Source of the DNA: Parabacteroides goldsteinii
GTDB taxonomy: Bacteria; Bacteroidota; Bacteroidia; Bacteroidales; Tannerellaceae
Direction: 5' to 3'
Assembly: GCF_015550595.1 (NCBI RefSeq)
Contig: NZ_JADNBB010000048.1
Span: 1-35,413 of the forward strand
Length of the DNA stretch: 35,413 nt
Position numbers and translations under genes: made by a program. Positions 24,907 to 33,257 of the stretch are shown piece after piece (positions within the stretch are counted from its first letter, which is position 1; the number at the start of each line of letters is the position of its first letter). The notes beneath the pieces are model-generated. The model saw nothing but the letters and a program-made list of their open reading frames with translations. It was not told the DNA's origin and did not search any database.

Positions 24907-25893
24907 ATGAATTTTGACAACTTACATCAGATTCTTGCGAATCTGTACCAAGACATGATACCTCTTTGCAGCAACATGATTGGGGTTGCAAAGGGGTTGG
25001 CAGGATTGGGCGCACTCTTTTATGTAGCATACAGGGTATGGCAGGCGTTAAGCCGTGCGGAGCCTATTGATGTGTTTCCGCTTCTCCGTCCTTTTGCGAT
25101 AGGGCTTTGTATAATGTTTTTCCCTACACTGGTTTTGGGAACTATCAATGCGGTTATGAGTCCCATTGTTACAGGTACTCATAGCATTTTGGAATCGCAG
25201 ACAATGGATATGAAAGCCTATCAGCAACAGAAAGATAATCTGGAGTACGAAGCCCGTGTCCGTGAGGGTAAAGCGTGGCTTGTCGATGATAAAGTGTACG
25301 ATCAAAAAATGAAAGACCTCGGTATTACCGATACGCCTGAAATTATCAGTATGTGGGGAGAACGCCTTTGGTATGATATCAAGGCATGGTTCCGGCAGGT
25401 AATCAGGGATTTCTTTGAACTGCTGTTCAATGCTTCCGCATTGGTCATTGATACGATACGCACATTTTTCCTTGTCGTGTTAGCCATACTGGGGCCTATT
25501 GCGTTTGCCTTTTCCATTTATGACGGGTTTCAGGCAACGCTCACCCAGTGGCTTACACGCTATATAAGCGTATATCTGTGGCTTCCTATTTCTGACATTT
25601 TTTCTTCCGTACTGGCACGCATACAGACTTTGATGCTTGAACAGGATATAGCCTTGTTGCAAGATCCGAACTATATTCCCGACGGCTCGAATGGTGTGTA
25701 TATCGTATTCTTGATTATCGGAATTATCGGATACTTCACTATCCCGACCGTAGCCGGATGGATTATTCAATCAGGTGGAGCGGGTGCATACGGAAGCGCA
25801 GTAAACAAAACAGCAAGTAAAGCAGGTGGAATTGCCGGAGGCGTTGCGGGATCAGTAGCCGGAAACGTTGGCGGTCGTTTGCTTGGTAAATAA
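24907..25893 (+). CDS. traJ: TraJ, polytopic inner-membrane channel protein
   Basis: This 328-residue protein has several membrane segments (about residues 22-42, 55-80, 165-200, 262-285) and the typical TraJ sequence YVAYRVWQALSRAEPIDVFP near residues 39-58. The position and topology match VirB6-like proteins, which form part of the inner-membrane pore. The C-terminus is rich in Gly, Ala and Ser (from about 295) and ends GGRLLGK. The gene starts 20 bp after traI. Confidence 0.93.
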   Translation: MNFDNLHQILANLYQDMIPLCSNMIGVAKGLAGLGALFYVAYRVWQALSRAEPIDVFPLLRPFAIGLCIMFFPTLVLGTINAVMSPIVTGTHSILESQTMDMKAYQQQKDNLEYEARVREGKAWLVDDKVYDQKMKDLGITDTPEIISMWGERLWYDIKAWFRQVIRDFFELLFNASALVIDTIRTFFLVVLAILGPIAFAFSIYDGFQATLTQWLTRYISVYLWLPISDIFSSVLARIQTLMLEQDIALLQDPNYIPDGSNGVYIVFLIIGIIGYFTIPTVAGWIIQSGGAGAYGSAVNKTASKAGGIAGGVAGSVAGNVGGRLLGK

Positions 25894-25914
25894 CCAATAA
25901 ATGTAATTAAAAAC

Positions 25915-26538
25915 ATGGAGTTCAAAAGTTTAAAAAATATTGAAACAAGTTTCAAGCAAATAAGGATTATCGCCATTGTGTTTGTGGTGCTGTGTGCAGG
26001 AATTACCGGATATGCAGTCTGGAACTCATTCAGCTTTGCGGAAGCACAACGGCAGAAAATCTATGTATTGGATGAAGGAAAATCGCTTATGTTGGCTCTT
26101 TCACAGGACTTATCTCAAAACCGTCCTGTTGAAGCAAGGGAGCATATCAAGCGATTTCACGAACTGTTCTTTACCTTATCACCGGATAAAAGCGCCATTG
26201 AATCAAACATCAACAGGGCACTCTTTCTGGTGGACAAAAGTGCTTTCCGCTATTATCAGGATATGTCGGAAAAAGGTTACTACAACCGCATTGTGTCGGG
26301 TAATATCAATCAGATTATTCAGATTGATTCTGTGGCATGTAATCTCGATGTTTATCCCTATAAGGTAATGACCTACGCCCGGCAAATGATTATCAGGGCA
26401 AGTAATGTAACGGAGCGAAGCCTTGTTACACGCTGCGACCTGATAAACTCTGTCAGAAGCGACAATAATCCTCATGGGTTCACTATGGAACGCTTTGAGA
26501 TAATAGAAAACAGGGATTTAAGAACAATAGACCGATAA
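25915..26538 (+). CDS. traK: TraK, VirB8-like conjugation protein
   Basis: The 207-residue protein has a short cytoplasmic N-terminus (MEFKSLKNIETSFKQIR), one membrane helix (about residues 18-38) and a periplasmic domain. This layout and its position between traJ and traL fit TraK, the VirB8-like scaffold of the channel. The C-terminus reads IRASNVTERSLVTRCDLINS. It is 21 bp after traJ and 3 bp before traL. Confidence 0.92.
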   Translation: MEFKSLKNIETSFKQIRIIAIVFVVLCAGITGYAVWNSFSFAEAQRQKIYVLDEGKSLMLALSQDLSQNRPVEAREHIKRFHELFFTLSPDKSAIESNINRALFLVDKSAFRYYQDMSEKGYYNRIVSGNINQIIQIDSVACNLDVYPYKVMTYARQMIIRASNVTERSLVTRCDLINSVRSDNNPHGFTMERFEIIENRDLRTIDR

Positions 26539-26541
26539 GCC

Positions 26542-26817
26542 ATGATAAAGAAAAAACTTACAGCCGTAAGGGACTGGATGGAAGACGGTCTGCGGTCATT
26601 GTTAGGGCAGATAACGCCCGACGGACGGATTATTATAATCCTTGTAATGCTTTTCGTGTTTGGCGCAGGTTCCATCTACATGACGGTTTCTTCCATATAT
26701 AATATGGGAAAGAAAAGCGGTCAGGAAATGCAGATAGACCATATCAAGCAACTGGAACTGGAGTATCAGCAGAAAGCAGATAGTATCAACCAAATAAACA
26801 GATTTGATTATGAGTAA
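26542..26817 (+). CDS. traL: TraL (DUF3989)
   Basis: The 91-residue protein has one membrane helix near residues 30-51 and a predicted coiled-coil C-terminus (about 60-91), typical of DUF3989 TraL. It follows traK by 3 bp, and its stop overlaps the traM start by 8 bp. It is probably a small structural partner of TraK and TraM. Confidence 0.87.
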   Translation: MIKKKLTAVRDWMEDGLRSLLGQITPDGRIIIILVMLFVFGAGSIYMTVSSIYNMGKKSGQEMQIDHIKQLELEYQQKADSINQINRFDYE

Positions 26818-28165
26818 GGAAAACGAAGGTAACGAACCGAAACCGGAAGTTACTGAAAAAAAGAAAGAGAGTAAGCCTAAAAAAGAGCTTACGCCGCAGG
26901 AGATTCAGAAGCGGAAAAAGATGCTTGTCTATCCCTTGTTTGTCTTGCTGTTCATCGGGGCTATGTGGCTCATCTTTGCGCCCTCCGGCGGAAAGGATGA
27001 AAAGCAACCCGACGGGTTTAACCCTGAACTACCCATCCCTAAAGACGAAGGTATTGTAGGGGATAAGCGGACAGCTTACGAACAGGAAGCCATGCGTAAC
27101 AAAGAAGAAAATAAAAGGCGTAGTTTACAAGACTTTGCATTTTCGCTCGGTGAAGATGAAGACCGCAAAACGCAGGAAGATTACGAAAAACAGGTGCGCA
27201 CGGCTCCTGTTACTCCCGATTCTCCCGATAACTCCCGTAGTGCGGCTTCTCCTATCCAATCTTCAGCCCATGCTTATCAGGATGTAAACCGCCAGTTAAA
27301 CAGTTGGTATGAACAACCCGCAAGCGGAGCCGATGAACAGCAGCTTGCTTTGGATCGGCGTATGCAGGAATTGGAGCGTAAACTGGAAGAAGCCGAAGCT
27401 GCGAAAAGTGCGGAGGATAAACAACTGGAACTGATAGAAAAATCTTATCAGATTGCAGCCAAATACACGCCCAATGCACAGGGACAGGTAACGCCTGACG
27501 GACAGCAGCAACAAAATGGGGATAACACAATCAACCTGCGTGAGAAAGTAACCCCGAAGCCTGTGTCACAGGTACATCACAGTGTTGTTTCGCTTTTGGC
27601 AGCTCCAATGGATAATGACGAGTTTCTGGAGCAATACAGCAAGCCCCGTAACATGGGATTTATCACGGCTGCCGGACAGGAAGGCGTAAGGGAGAAAAAC
27701 GGTATCAAGGCTTGTGTGTGCCAGACTATAAAACTTTCCGATGGGAAAGAAATGCAACTGCGTTTACTGGAGCCTATGAGAGCCGGAAATATTCTGATTC
27801 CTGCTAATACTATTCTGACAGGAAGTGCGAAGATTAGCGGGGAGCGGCTTCAGGTAACAATCATTTCTATACAGTATGCAGATAATGTGATACCTGTTGA
27901 AATGGATGTTTACGATTTAGACGGATTGCGGGGATTTTCGGCTCCGGGTTCGGATGAAATGAACGCAGCTAAAGAAATTGCAGCCAACATGGGTACGTCG
28001 ATGGGCAGTAGCATTACCATAACAGACGACGCAGGTTCACAGCTTGCCGCCGATTTGGGGCGAAGCGCCATTCAGGGATTGTCGCAATACGTCAGTAAAA
28101 AAATGCGTAAAGTGGAAGTAACATTGAAAGCTAATCATCAGGTATTACTTCTTCCAAAGGTATAA
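26810..28165 (+). CDS. traM: TraM, VirB10-like channel protein
   Basis: The 451-residue protein starts with ATG at 26810 (MSKENEGNEPKP). A TTG two codons earlier is less likely. A charged cytoplasmic N-terminus is followed by one membrane helix (about residues 37-55), a long periplasmic linker with acidic/Lys and coiled-coil segments, and a C-terminal domain (about 240-451) resembling VirB10/TraM. That part contains NGIKACVCQTIKLSDGKEMQ and RAGNILIPANTILTGSA. TraM spans the periplasm and links inner and outer complexes. Translational coupling to traL is likely. Confidence 0.93.
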   Translation: MSKENEGNEPKPEVTEKKKESKPKKELTPQEIQKRKKMLVYPLFVLLFIGAMWLIFAPSGGKDEKQPDGFNPELPIPKDEGIVGDKRTAYEQEAMRNKEENKRRSLQDFAFSLGEDEDRKTQEDYEKQVRTAPVTPDSPDNSRSAASPIQSSAHAYQDVNRQLNSWYEQPASGADEQQLALDRRMQELERKLEEAEAAKSAEDKQLELIEKSYQIAAKYTPNAQGQVTPDGQQQQNGDNTINLREKVTPKPVSQVHHSVVSLLAAPMDNDEFLEQYSKPRNMGFITAAGQEGVREKNGIKACVCQTIKLSDGKEMQLRLLEPMRAGNILIPANTILTGSAKISGERLQVTIISIQYADNVIPVEMDVYDLDGLRGFSAPGSDEMNAAKEIAANMGTSMGSSITITDDAGSQLAADLGRSAIQGLSQYVSKKMRKVEVTLKANHQVLLLPKV

Positions 28166-28182
28166 AACAGGGCGTAAGCCTA

Positions 28183-28204
28183 CCACTAAAAAAATCCAAT
28201 AGTA
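28183..28204 (+). promoter_or_regulatory. Dispersed box before traN
   Basis: The box matches the topB copy with one extra A (CCACTAAAAAAATCCAATAG followed by TA). It starts 54 bp before the traN ATG in the 71-bp traM-traN gap, the longest gap of this part of the operon, and follows a small GGC/GCC hairpin (about 28170-28180). Confidence 0.6.
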
Positions 28205-28236
28205 TTTAGTAATTAACAATTAAAACAATTTTTCGT

Positions 28237-29199
28237 ATGAAACAAATTCTTTTTGCACTCGCTATTATCGGGTGCGTATTCACAGCGAACGCTCAGGATG
28301 TTGAAAAACAGAGCGTAGAAAAACAGCAAACAGCAAATATTTCTCCCTCTACCGGAGATTATTTTGACGGTCTGACCAGACCGCTAACCTTTAACCGGAT
28401 GATACCACCGTACGCACTGGAGGTTACATTCTCAAAGACAGTGCATATCATTTTCCCGTCTGCTATAAGATATGTCGATTTGGGTTCTGCCGACCTGTTG
28501 GCAGCCAAAGCTGCTGGAGCGGAAAACGTATTGCGTGTAAAAGCTGCTCTCCGGGACTTCTCTCGTGAAAGCAATTTGGCGGTCATTACCGACGATGGCG
28601 CATACTATACCTTTAATGTTAAATATGCCGATGAACCGGTGAAATTGAGTGTCGAAATGACCGACTTTATCCATGATGGAGAAGCCGTGAACAGACCAAA
28701 TAACGCTATGGAGATTTACATGAGGGAATTGGGTAGCGAATCGCCGTTACTGGTTAAACTGATAATGAAATCTATCTATAAAAATGATGACAGGGAAATA
28801 AAGCACATCGGTTCCAAACGTTTCGGTATTCAGTACACACTCAAAGGAATTTACACGCATAACGGATTGCTTTATTTCCACATGCAACTCAAAAACTCAT
28901 CCAATGTGCCGTTTGATGTAGATTTTATCACTTTCAAGATTGTAGATAAAAAACTGGCGAAACGTACAGCCATTCAGGAACAGGTAATTGTACCACTCCG
29001 GGCGCATAATAACCTGACATTGATAGGTGGAAAACGGACAGAACGTGTGATTTTCACTTTGCCGAAGTTTACGATACCGGATGATAAGCACCTTATCATC
29101 GAACTGAACGAAAAAGAGGGCGGACGGCATCAAAGTTTTGTTGTCGAAAATGCCGACCTGATAAGGGCGAAAGTTATCAACGAATTGAAAGTTAAATAA
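28237..29199 (+). CDS. traN: TraN (DUF4138), VirB9-like conjugation protein
   Basis: The 320-residue protein has a signal peptide (MKQILFALAIIGCVFTANAQ) and a beta-rich mature domain. Segments such as YALEVTFSKTVHIIFPSAIR and YVDLGSADLLAAKAAGAENV match TraN/DUF4138, the VirB9-like component of the outer complex. It acts with TraM and TraO. traO follows after 2 bp. Confidence 0.93.
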   Translation: MKQILFALAIIGCVFTANAQDVEKQSVEKQQTANISPSTGDYFDGLTRPLTFNRMIPPYALEVTFSKTVHIIFPSAIRYVDLGSADLLAAKAAGAENVLRVKAALRDFSRESNLAVITDDGAYYTFNVKYADEPVKLSVEMTDFIHDGEAVNRPNNAMEIYMRELGSESPLLVKLIMKSIYKNDDREIKHIGSKRFGIQYTLKGIYTHNGLLYFHMQLKNSSNVPFDVDFITFKIVDKKLAKRTAIQEQVIVPLRAHNNLTLIGGKRTERVIFTLPKFTIPDDKHLIIELNEKEGGRHQSFVVENADLIRAKVINELKVK

Positions 29200-29201
29200 C
29201 C

Positions 29202-29786
29202 ATGAAACGGCTATTACTTATACTAACGTTTGTGCTGTGCCTGGTCTTTGCAGACCAAGCACACGCACAGCGTTGTTTGCCCGGTATGCAAGGCATACAG
29301 GTAACTGGTGGAATGGTAGATGGATTCCATTTGTCAGACAAAAAGAATGAACTGGGCTATTATTTCGGGTTGTCGATGGCCACCTATACCAAACATGCAA
29401 ATAAGTGGGTATTCGGTGCCGAGTTCCTGAATAAATATTACCCTTATAAAGATGACAGAATACCTGTCAGCCAGTTCACTGGAGAGGGTGGTTATTACCT
29501 GAAATTTCTTTCCGACCATAATAAAGTAGTCCTTTTTTCTTTGGGCGGATCTGCTCTTGCCGGATATGAAACAAGCAACTGGGGAGAAAAAACACTTTTT
29601 GACGGTTCCACACTCCGGAATAAAGACCGGTTCATTTATGGGGGTGCTATTACGTTGGAAATGGAAACCTATTTATCAGACCGTGTTGTATTGCTCCTGA
29701 CTGCCCGTGAACGGATATTGTGGGGAACATCAACAGGGCATTTTCATTTCCAGTACGGATTAGGGTTAAAATTTATAATAAACTAA
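29202..29786 (+). CDS. traO: TraO, outer-membrane-associated conjugation protein
   Basis: The 194-residue protein begins with a signal peptide (MKRLLLILTFVLCLVFADQ, then AHAQ). The mature part contains alternating beta-strand patterns and ends in FHFQYGLGLKFIIN, a typical outer-membrane beta-barrel C-terminus. This is TraO of CTnDOT-like elements. Confidence 0.9.
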   Translation: MKRLLLILTFVLCLVFADQAHAQRCLPGMQGIQVTGGMVDGFHLSDKKNELGYYFGLSMATYTKHANKWVFGAEFLNKYYPYKDDRIPVSQFTGEGGYYLKFLSDHNKVVLFSLGGSALAGYETSNWGEKTLFDGSTLRNKDRFIYGGAITLEMETYLSDRVVLLLTARERILWGTSTGHFHFQYGLGLKFIIN

Positions 29787-29799
29787 ACTTTGAGAAGAA

Positions 29800-30138
29800 A
29801 TGATAGCAACAACATCAGATAACCTCTTAGAATTTTTAAGATTCTGGAATAATGAACATTTATCGCAGGATGATACTGTCCCTGTGAATATGTATAATAT
29901 GTCTGCTTTGTCAGCGGGGGTTGGTTTCACATTAAAATGGTTTATTTCAAAAGACGATTTTGAAAAAATAGCGAAGGAAGTAAACTACGTTTTTAATGAC
30001 AGTGATAAAACTCGTATGCTCCTTAATATTGGAGAAGATAGAATAGAACTGGAAATAGACAAGTATAATATTATTGCTGATTTCAAGGAAGAGGTTAGAG
30101 GTATTGATGCTGTCTTTGATAAAATGACAAAACAATAA
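29800..30138 (+). CDS. Hypothetical protein at the traP position
   Basis: The 112-residue product is soluble and fairly acidic, with no signal peptide and no family I recognise. It starts 13 bp after traO and ends 20 bp before traQ, in the same direction, so it is in the operon. CTnDOT-like elements usually have the DNA primase traP here; this element has none. Base composition is more AT-rich than the tra genes, which suggests a later insertion that replaced traP. No function can be assigned. Confidence 0.65.
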   Translation: MIATTSDNLLEFLRFWNNEHLSQDDTVPVNMYNMSALSAGVGFTLKWFISKDDFEKIAKEVNYVFNDSDKTRMLLNIGEDRIELEIDKYNIIADFKEEVRGIDAVFDKMTKQ

Positions 30139-30158
30139 ATATTTTAAAATAAAAAAAC

Positions 30159-30680
30159 ATGAAAAAGTTTTTAGCATATTTTTTATACACGCTATTGCTA
30201 TCGGCAATAGTCTGTGCCTGTAGTGACGATTTGGATATTCAGCAGGCTTATTCATTTGATCTTGTTACTATGCCCGTCCAGAAAAAAATCGTTCAGGGCG
30301 AGAGTGCGGAGATTCGATGCCAACTGGTAAAGGAAGGTGACTATGATAACGCCCGGTTCTTTATCAGGTATTTTCAAAGTGATGGAAAAGGAGAACTGCG
30401 GATGGATGACGGAACGGTATTTCTACCGAATGACCTATATCCGTTGAATAAAACGACATTCCGGCTCTATTATACATCACACAGTACGGATCAGCAGGTT
30501 ATCGACGTATATATCGAAGATTCATTCGGTCAGGTCGTGCAAAAAACATTTAGTTGGCAGAATGACAAGGGGGATGATGAAGAAGATGATGATTTACTAA
30601 AAGTATCAGTCCATGATTATATGCAGCTATATCGTGTTAAACGTCCTCTGCTGGCTATGGATAGCCCATTCGTTGAATAA
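30159..30680 (+). CDS. traQ: TraQ (DUF3872), putative lipoprotein
   Basis: The 173-residue product has an N-terminal signal with a lipobox-like IVCAC (lipidation possible at C21), followed by a beta-rich domain (about 40-135) of the DUF3872/TraQ type. A run of Asp/Glu (DDEEDDD near 138-144) precedes the last 28 residues, SVHDYMQLYRVKRPLLAMDS and onward, which look atypical of TraQ. In this C-terminal stretch another frame encodes a small membrane protein (30613-30723), so the annotated TraQ tail may be partly a by-product of that overlap. Confidence 0.85.
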   Translation: MKKFLAYFLYTLLLSAIVCACSDDLDIQQAYSFDLVTMPVQKKIVQGESAEIRCQLVKEGDYDNARFFIRYFQSDGKGELRMDDGTVFLPNDLYPLNKTTFRLYYTSHSTDQQVIDVYIEDSFGQVVQKTFSWQNDKGDDEEDDDLLKVSVHDYMQLYRVKRPLLAMDSPFVE

Positions 30681-30723
30681 TGCACCGACAGACGTAGATC
30701 TGTGGGGTGAGGAAGTTGAATAA
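30613..30723 (+). CDS. Putative 36-residue membrane peptide overlapping the traQ 3' end
   Basis: In a different frame from traQ, an ATG at 30613 opens a frame that ends at TAA 30721-30723. The product begins MIICSYIVLNVLCWLWIAHS, a single hydrophobic helix, and ends in an acidic tail (TDVDLWGEEVE). The stop lies just before the terminator at 30727. A short frame of this quality right up to the terminator suggests a real gene, but overlapping short frames do arise by chance. Confidence 0.4.
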   Translation: MIICSYIVLNVLCWLWIAHSLNNAPTDVDLWGEEVE

Positions 30724-30726
30724 GTA

Positions 30727-30752
30727 AAGTACCCGGATTATTTCGGGTACTT
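30727..30752 (+). terminator. Rho-independent terminator after traQ
   Basis: AAGTACCCG (30727-30735) and CGGGTACTT (30744-30752) form a perfect 9-bp stem with an 8-nt loop. ACTGTTTTTAC follows. It stands between traQ and the M23 peptidase gene, so the accessory tail may be only partly co-transcribed with the tra operon or have its own promoter. Confidence 0.75.
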
Positions 30753-30772
30753 ACTGTTTTTACAGATTGATT

Positions 30773-31372
30773 ATGAAATACCTACTAATATTCGTCACCG
30801 TTTTGCTGCATTTGCCTTTATGGGGGCAGCCGTTTGATTCTCTAAACAGAAAATCGGAAATAGAAGACTGTACGAAATCTGCCTATTCTATAAATGAGTT
30901 CCAACAGATAGCGGATTCTTTGCAAATGTCTATTGATGAGTTATCCGACTATCCTGTGATTTTTCCAATAAAAAAACCGCTATATATTTCATCGGGCTTT
31001 GGTAGGCGTTATCATCCTGTTTATAAAATACAAAAATTTCATACCGGGATTGATATTCCTAAAATCAAAGGTACCCCAGTCTATGCCACTGGTAACGGGA
31101 TAGTAGTTCGCAAGGGTTTTTGTTCGGGATATGGGAACTACATTGAGATTGAACACGCAGGCGGTTTCCATTCATTTTATGCCCATTTGAGTAAGACGAT
31201 GGTAAATGCAGGGGATTCGGTAAGTATAACCCAACAGATTGCCTGTGTAGGCAATACAGGAGTATCGACAGGTAGCCATCTGCATTACGAAGTAAGAAAA
31301 GGTAAGCGCTATCTGAATCCCCAAAAATGGTGTTATTGCCTTTTTGAAATTATAACAACGAAAAATAAATAA
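30773..31372 (+). CDS. M23-family (LytM) peptidoglycan endopeptidase
   Basis: The protein has 199 residues from the ATG at 30773; a TTG two codons upstream is less likely. It has a signal peptide (MKYLLIFVTVLLHLPLWG). The M23 metallopeptidase domain shows the zinc ligands in FHTGIDI (HxxxD) and HLHYEV (HxH), with the family-typical SSGFGRRYHP before them and GNTGVSTGSHLHYE around the last. It should cut peptide cross-links in the cell wall to make room for the mating channel. Many related elements use a lysozyme-like or NlpC/P60-like enzyme here instead. The gene starts just after the traQ terminator, and the following gene starts 2 bp after it. Confidence 0.92.
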   Translation: MKYLLIFVTVLLHLPLWGQPFDSLNRKSEIEDCTKSAYSINEFQQIADSLQMSIDELSDYPVIFPIKKPLYISSGFGRRYHPVYKIQKFHTGIDIPKIKGTPVYATGNGIVVRKGFCSGYGNYIEIEHAGGFHSFYAHLSKTMVNAGDSVSITQQIACVGNTGVSTGSHLHYEVRKGKRYLNPQKWCYCLFEIITTKNK

Positions 31373-31374
31373 AA

Positions 31375-33246
31375 ATGAATCCACAAGAAAAACAAGATGC
31401 TGAATTTGTCAGTAAGGATAAAGACAGATTTATGACACTACCCGGAGATAGACGAACTGAAAGTGTTTCTCTGGCTGCCATTGAAGTTGATCCCGATAAT
31501 ATAAGGTATGTGCCTGAAAATATTCTGAATGAAAAACTTATGAAAAAGGCACTTCAAGGTGATGGTTTAACATTGGAGTACATACCTGATAATATGAAAA
31601 CATCCGATCTATGTAATGTTGCTGTGGAGAATAGCGGCTGGGCATTACAGTTTGTTCCTGAAGAAATGAAAACAGAACAAATGTGCCGAAGAGCCCTTCA
31701 TTCCGCTTATGATATTACGGGAGAGGGTATCGAAGTGTTAGCTTTCATCCCTTATCCAGACGTTTGTATGCATGGGATAAAGCTATATGAAAATTCTATG
31801 GTTAATATGATGGATATATACGGCTTCATCAATCCGCAAATTATGACTGCGGAGATGGCCATGTATGGTGTTAAGGATGAACCGGGAGTATTAGGCTTTA
31901 TTCCGGAACATCTTCATTCTTATGAGTTAAGAATGGAGGCTGTTAAAGGTGATGGTATGCGGCTATATAATATTCCTGACAAAGATAAAACGATGGAATT
32001 ATGCGAGGCTGCAATTAATTCGACCTTTCATAGCCTGAGATATGTTCCCGATGAAATGAAAACTACGGAACTATGTAATCAGGCTTTAAAGAAAGACGCT
32101 TTTGCAATACAGTATTTCCCTGCGGATAAACTAACACATGAAGTTTGTCTGGAAGCGGTAAATACAGCCAGTCATCCCCGTATATTGTCATTTATACCGT
32201 TTGAGGATATTCATCTAAAGGTTTTCAATGAACAATGCAAAGATTACTCCACTACGAAAGAATTTTTGGAGAATATGAAGCCTGATTATATAAAACAGGA
32301 TTTGGCATATAAAATTTTTGAGAAACAACCAGAGTTGTTTTACAATATCCCCATCCAATTTAAGGATAAACAATTATGCGAAGCTGCTGTAAAACGTGAC
32401 GGATCATACTTGGCACATATTCCAGAAAGCCAAAAAACAAAAGAATTATGTGAGTTAGCTATAAAAAGCAGTCCTTATGCCATTCCGTATATTTTGGATG
32501 AAATGAAAGGGGAAGAACAATATCGAAAAATGGTAAAAGATAATCCGAAAAACTTAATAGGTATTCCTTATGAAGACCGAACCGATGAATTGTGTCGGAT
32601 TGCTTTGGACAATACTTTCGGGAAAGATAAAAACGATTTCTCTGTTGTTAATTCTGTTACATCATCTCAAATGTTGCTGGAAGTATTTAAAGCTCATACT
32701 AATCCCGAAAAAGTGGATTTGTTGTTACATATTGTTAGTCATGATTTAATCACACCGGAAATAGCAAAAGATGCTTTACAAAAGAGCGGTAGAAGTTTTC
32801 ACGTTATACCGCAAAAGGCTTGGACACCCGAAGTTGCTGAAACAGCCGTTAAGAGTGATCCCAGTTCATTAGGTTGGGTTCCTTCTAATATGAGGACTGC
32901 TGATATGATTTTATTTACTAAAAAAGCTATTGAGGGATATAACATCAATATTCCAGAAGAGATTAGCAAGGGCGATAACATTTATACATTCCACAAAAGA
33001 GTGGAAAATATAATAAATAAGCCCTTATCATACGATCAGCATAAGCAGCTATATAATGGAGAATCTATTAGAGTTAAGGATATACAAACATCTAATGGTT
33101 TTGTGAAAATTGGAGAATTAAGGTATGATGCAAAGAGCAAAAACCTAAATGTCAAATCTGTGGAACAAACTACCGCAGAAAAACAAAAAAACTCTATCCA
33201 AATCAATAAAAAGCCAGACCGAAAAGGGAAAGGGCGGAAAATCTAA
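31375..33246 (+). CDS. DUF4116-like repeat protein with a DUF3945-like C-terminal module
   Basis: This 623-residue soluble protein consists of about 12 imperfect repeats of roughly 35-50 residues following the pattern ELCxxAVxxxxxxLxYIPxxMKTxELC (for example DLCNVAVENSGWALQFVPEE and ELCEAAINSTFHSLRYVPDE). These are typical of DUF4116 helical solenoids. The last part, about residues 555-605, begins KPLSYDQHKQLYNGESIRVK and continues into GFVKIGELRYDAKSKNLNV. It resembles the DUF3945 module found twice in the protein at 8116-9600. The C-terminal tail is very basic (KKPDRKGKGRKI). There is no signal peptide. Domain roles are unknown; solenoids usually bind proteins. The gene follows the M23 gene by 2 bp. 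Confidence 0.78.
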   Translation: MNPQEKQDAEFVSKDKDRFMTLPGDRRTESVSLAAIEVDPDNIRYVPENILNEKLMKKALQGDGLTLEYIPDNMKTSDLCNVAVENSGWALQFVPEEMKTEQMCRRALHSAYDITGEGIEVLAFIPYPDVCMHGIKLYENSMVNMMDIYGFINPQIMTAEMAMYGVKDEPGVLGFIPEHLHSYELRMEAVKGDGMRLYNIPDKDKTMELCEAAINSTFHSLRYVPDEMKTTELCNQALKKDAFAIQYFPADKLTHEVCLEAVNTASHPRILSFIPFEDIHLKVFNEQCKDYSTTKEFLENMKPDYIKQDLAYKIFEKQPELFYNIPIQFKDKQLCEAAVKRDGSYLAHIPESQKTKELCELAIKSSPYAIPYILDEMKGEEQYRKMVKDNPKNLIGIPYEDRTDELCRIALDNTFGKDKNDFSVVNSVTSSQMLLEVFKAHTNPEKVDLLLHIVSHDLITPEIAKDALQKSGRSFHVIPQKAWTPEVAETAVKSDPSSLGWVPSNMRTADMILFTKKAIEGYNINIPEEISKGDNIYTFHKRVENIINKPLSYDQHKQLYNGESIRVKDIQTSNGFVKIGELRYDAKSKNLNVKSVEQTTAEKQKNSIQINKKPDRKGKGRKI

Positions 33247-33257
33247 AAAACAAAAAT

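Noticed and set aside
26804-26809. TTG start of traM two codons upstream
   Set aside because: The ATG at 26810 gives a normal family start and the usual 8-bp overlap with traL.
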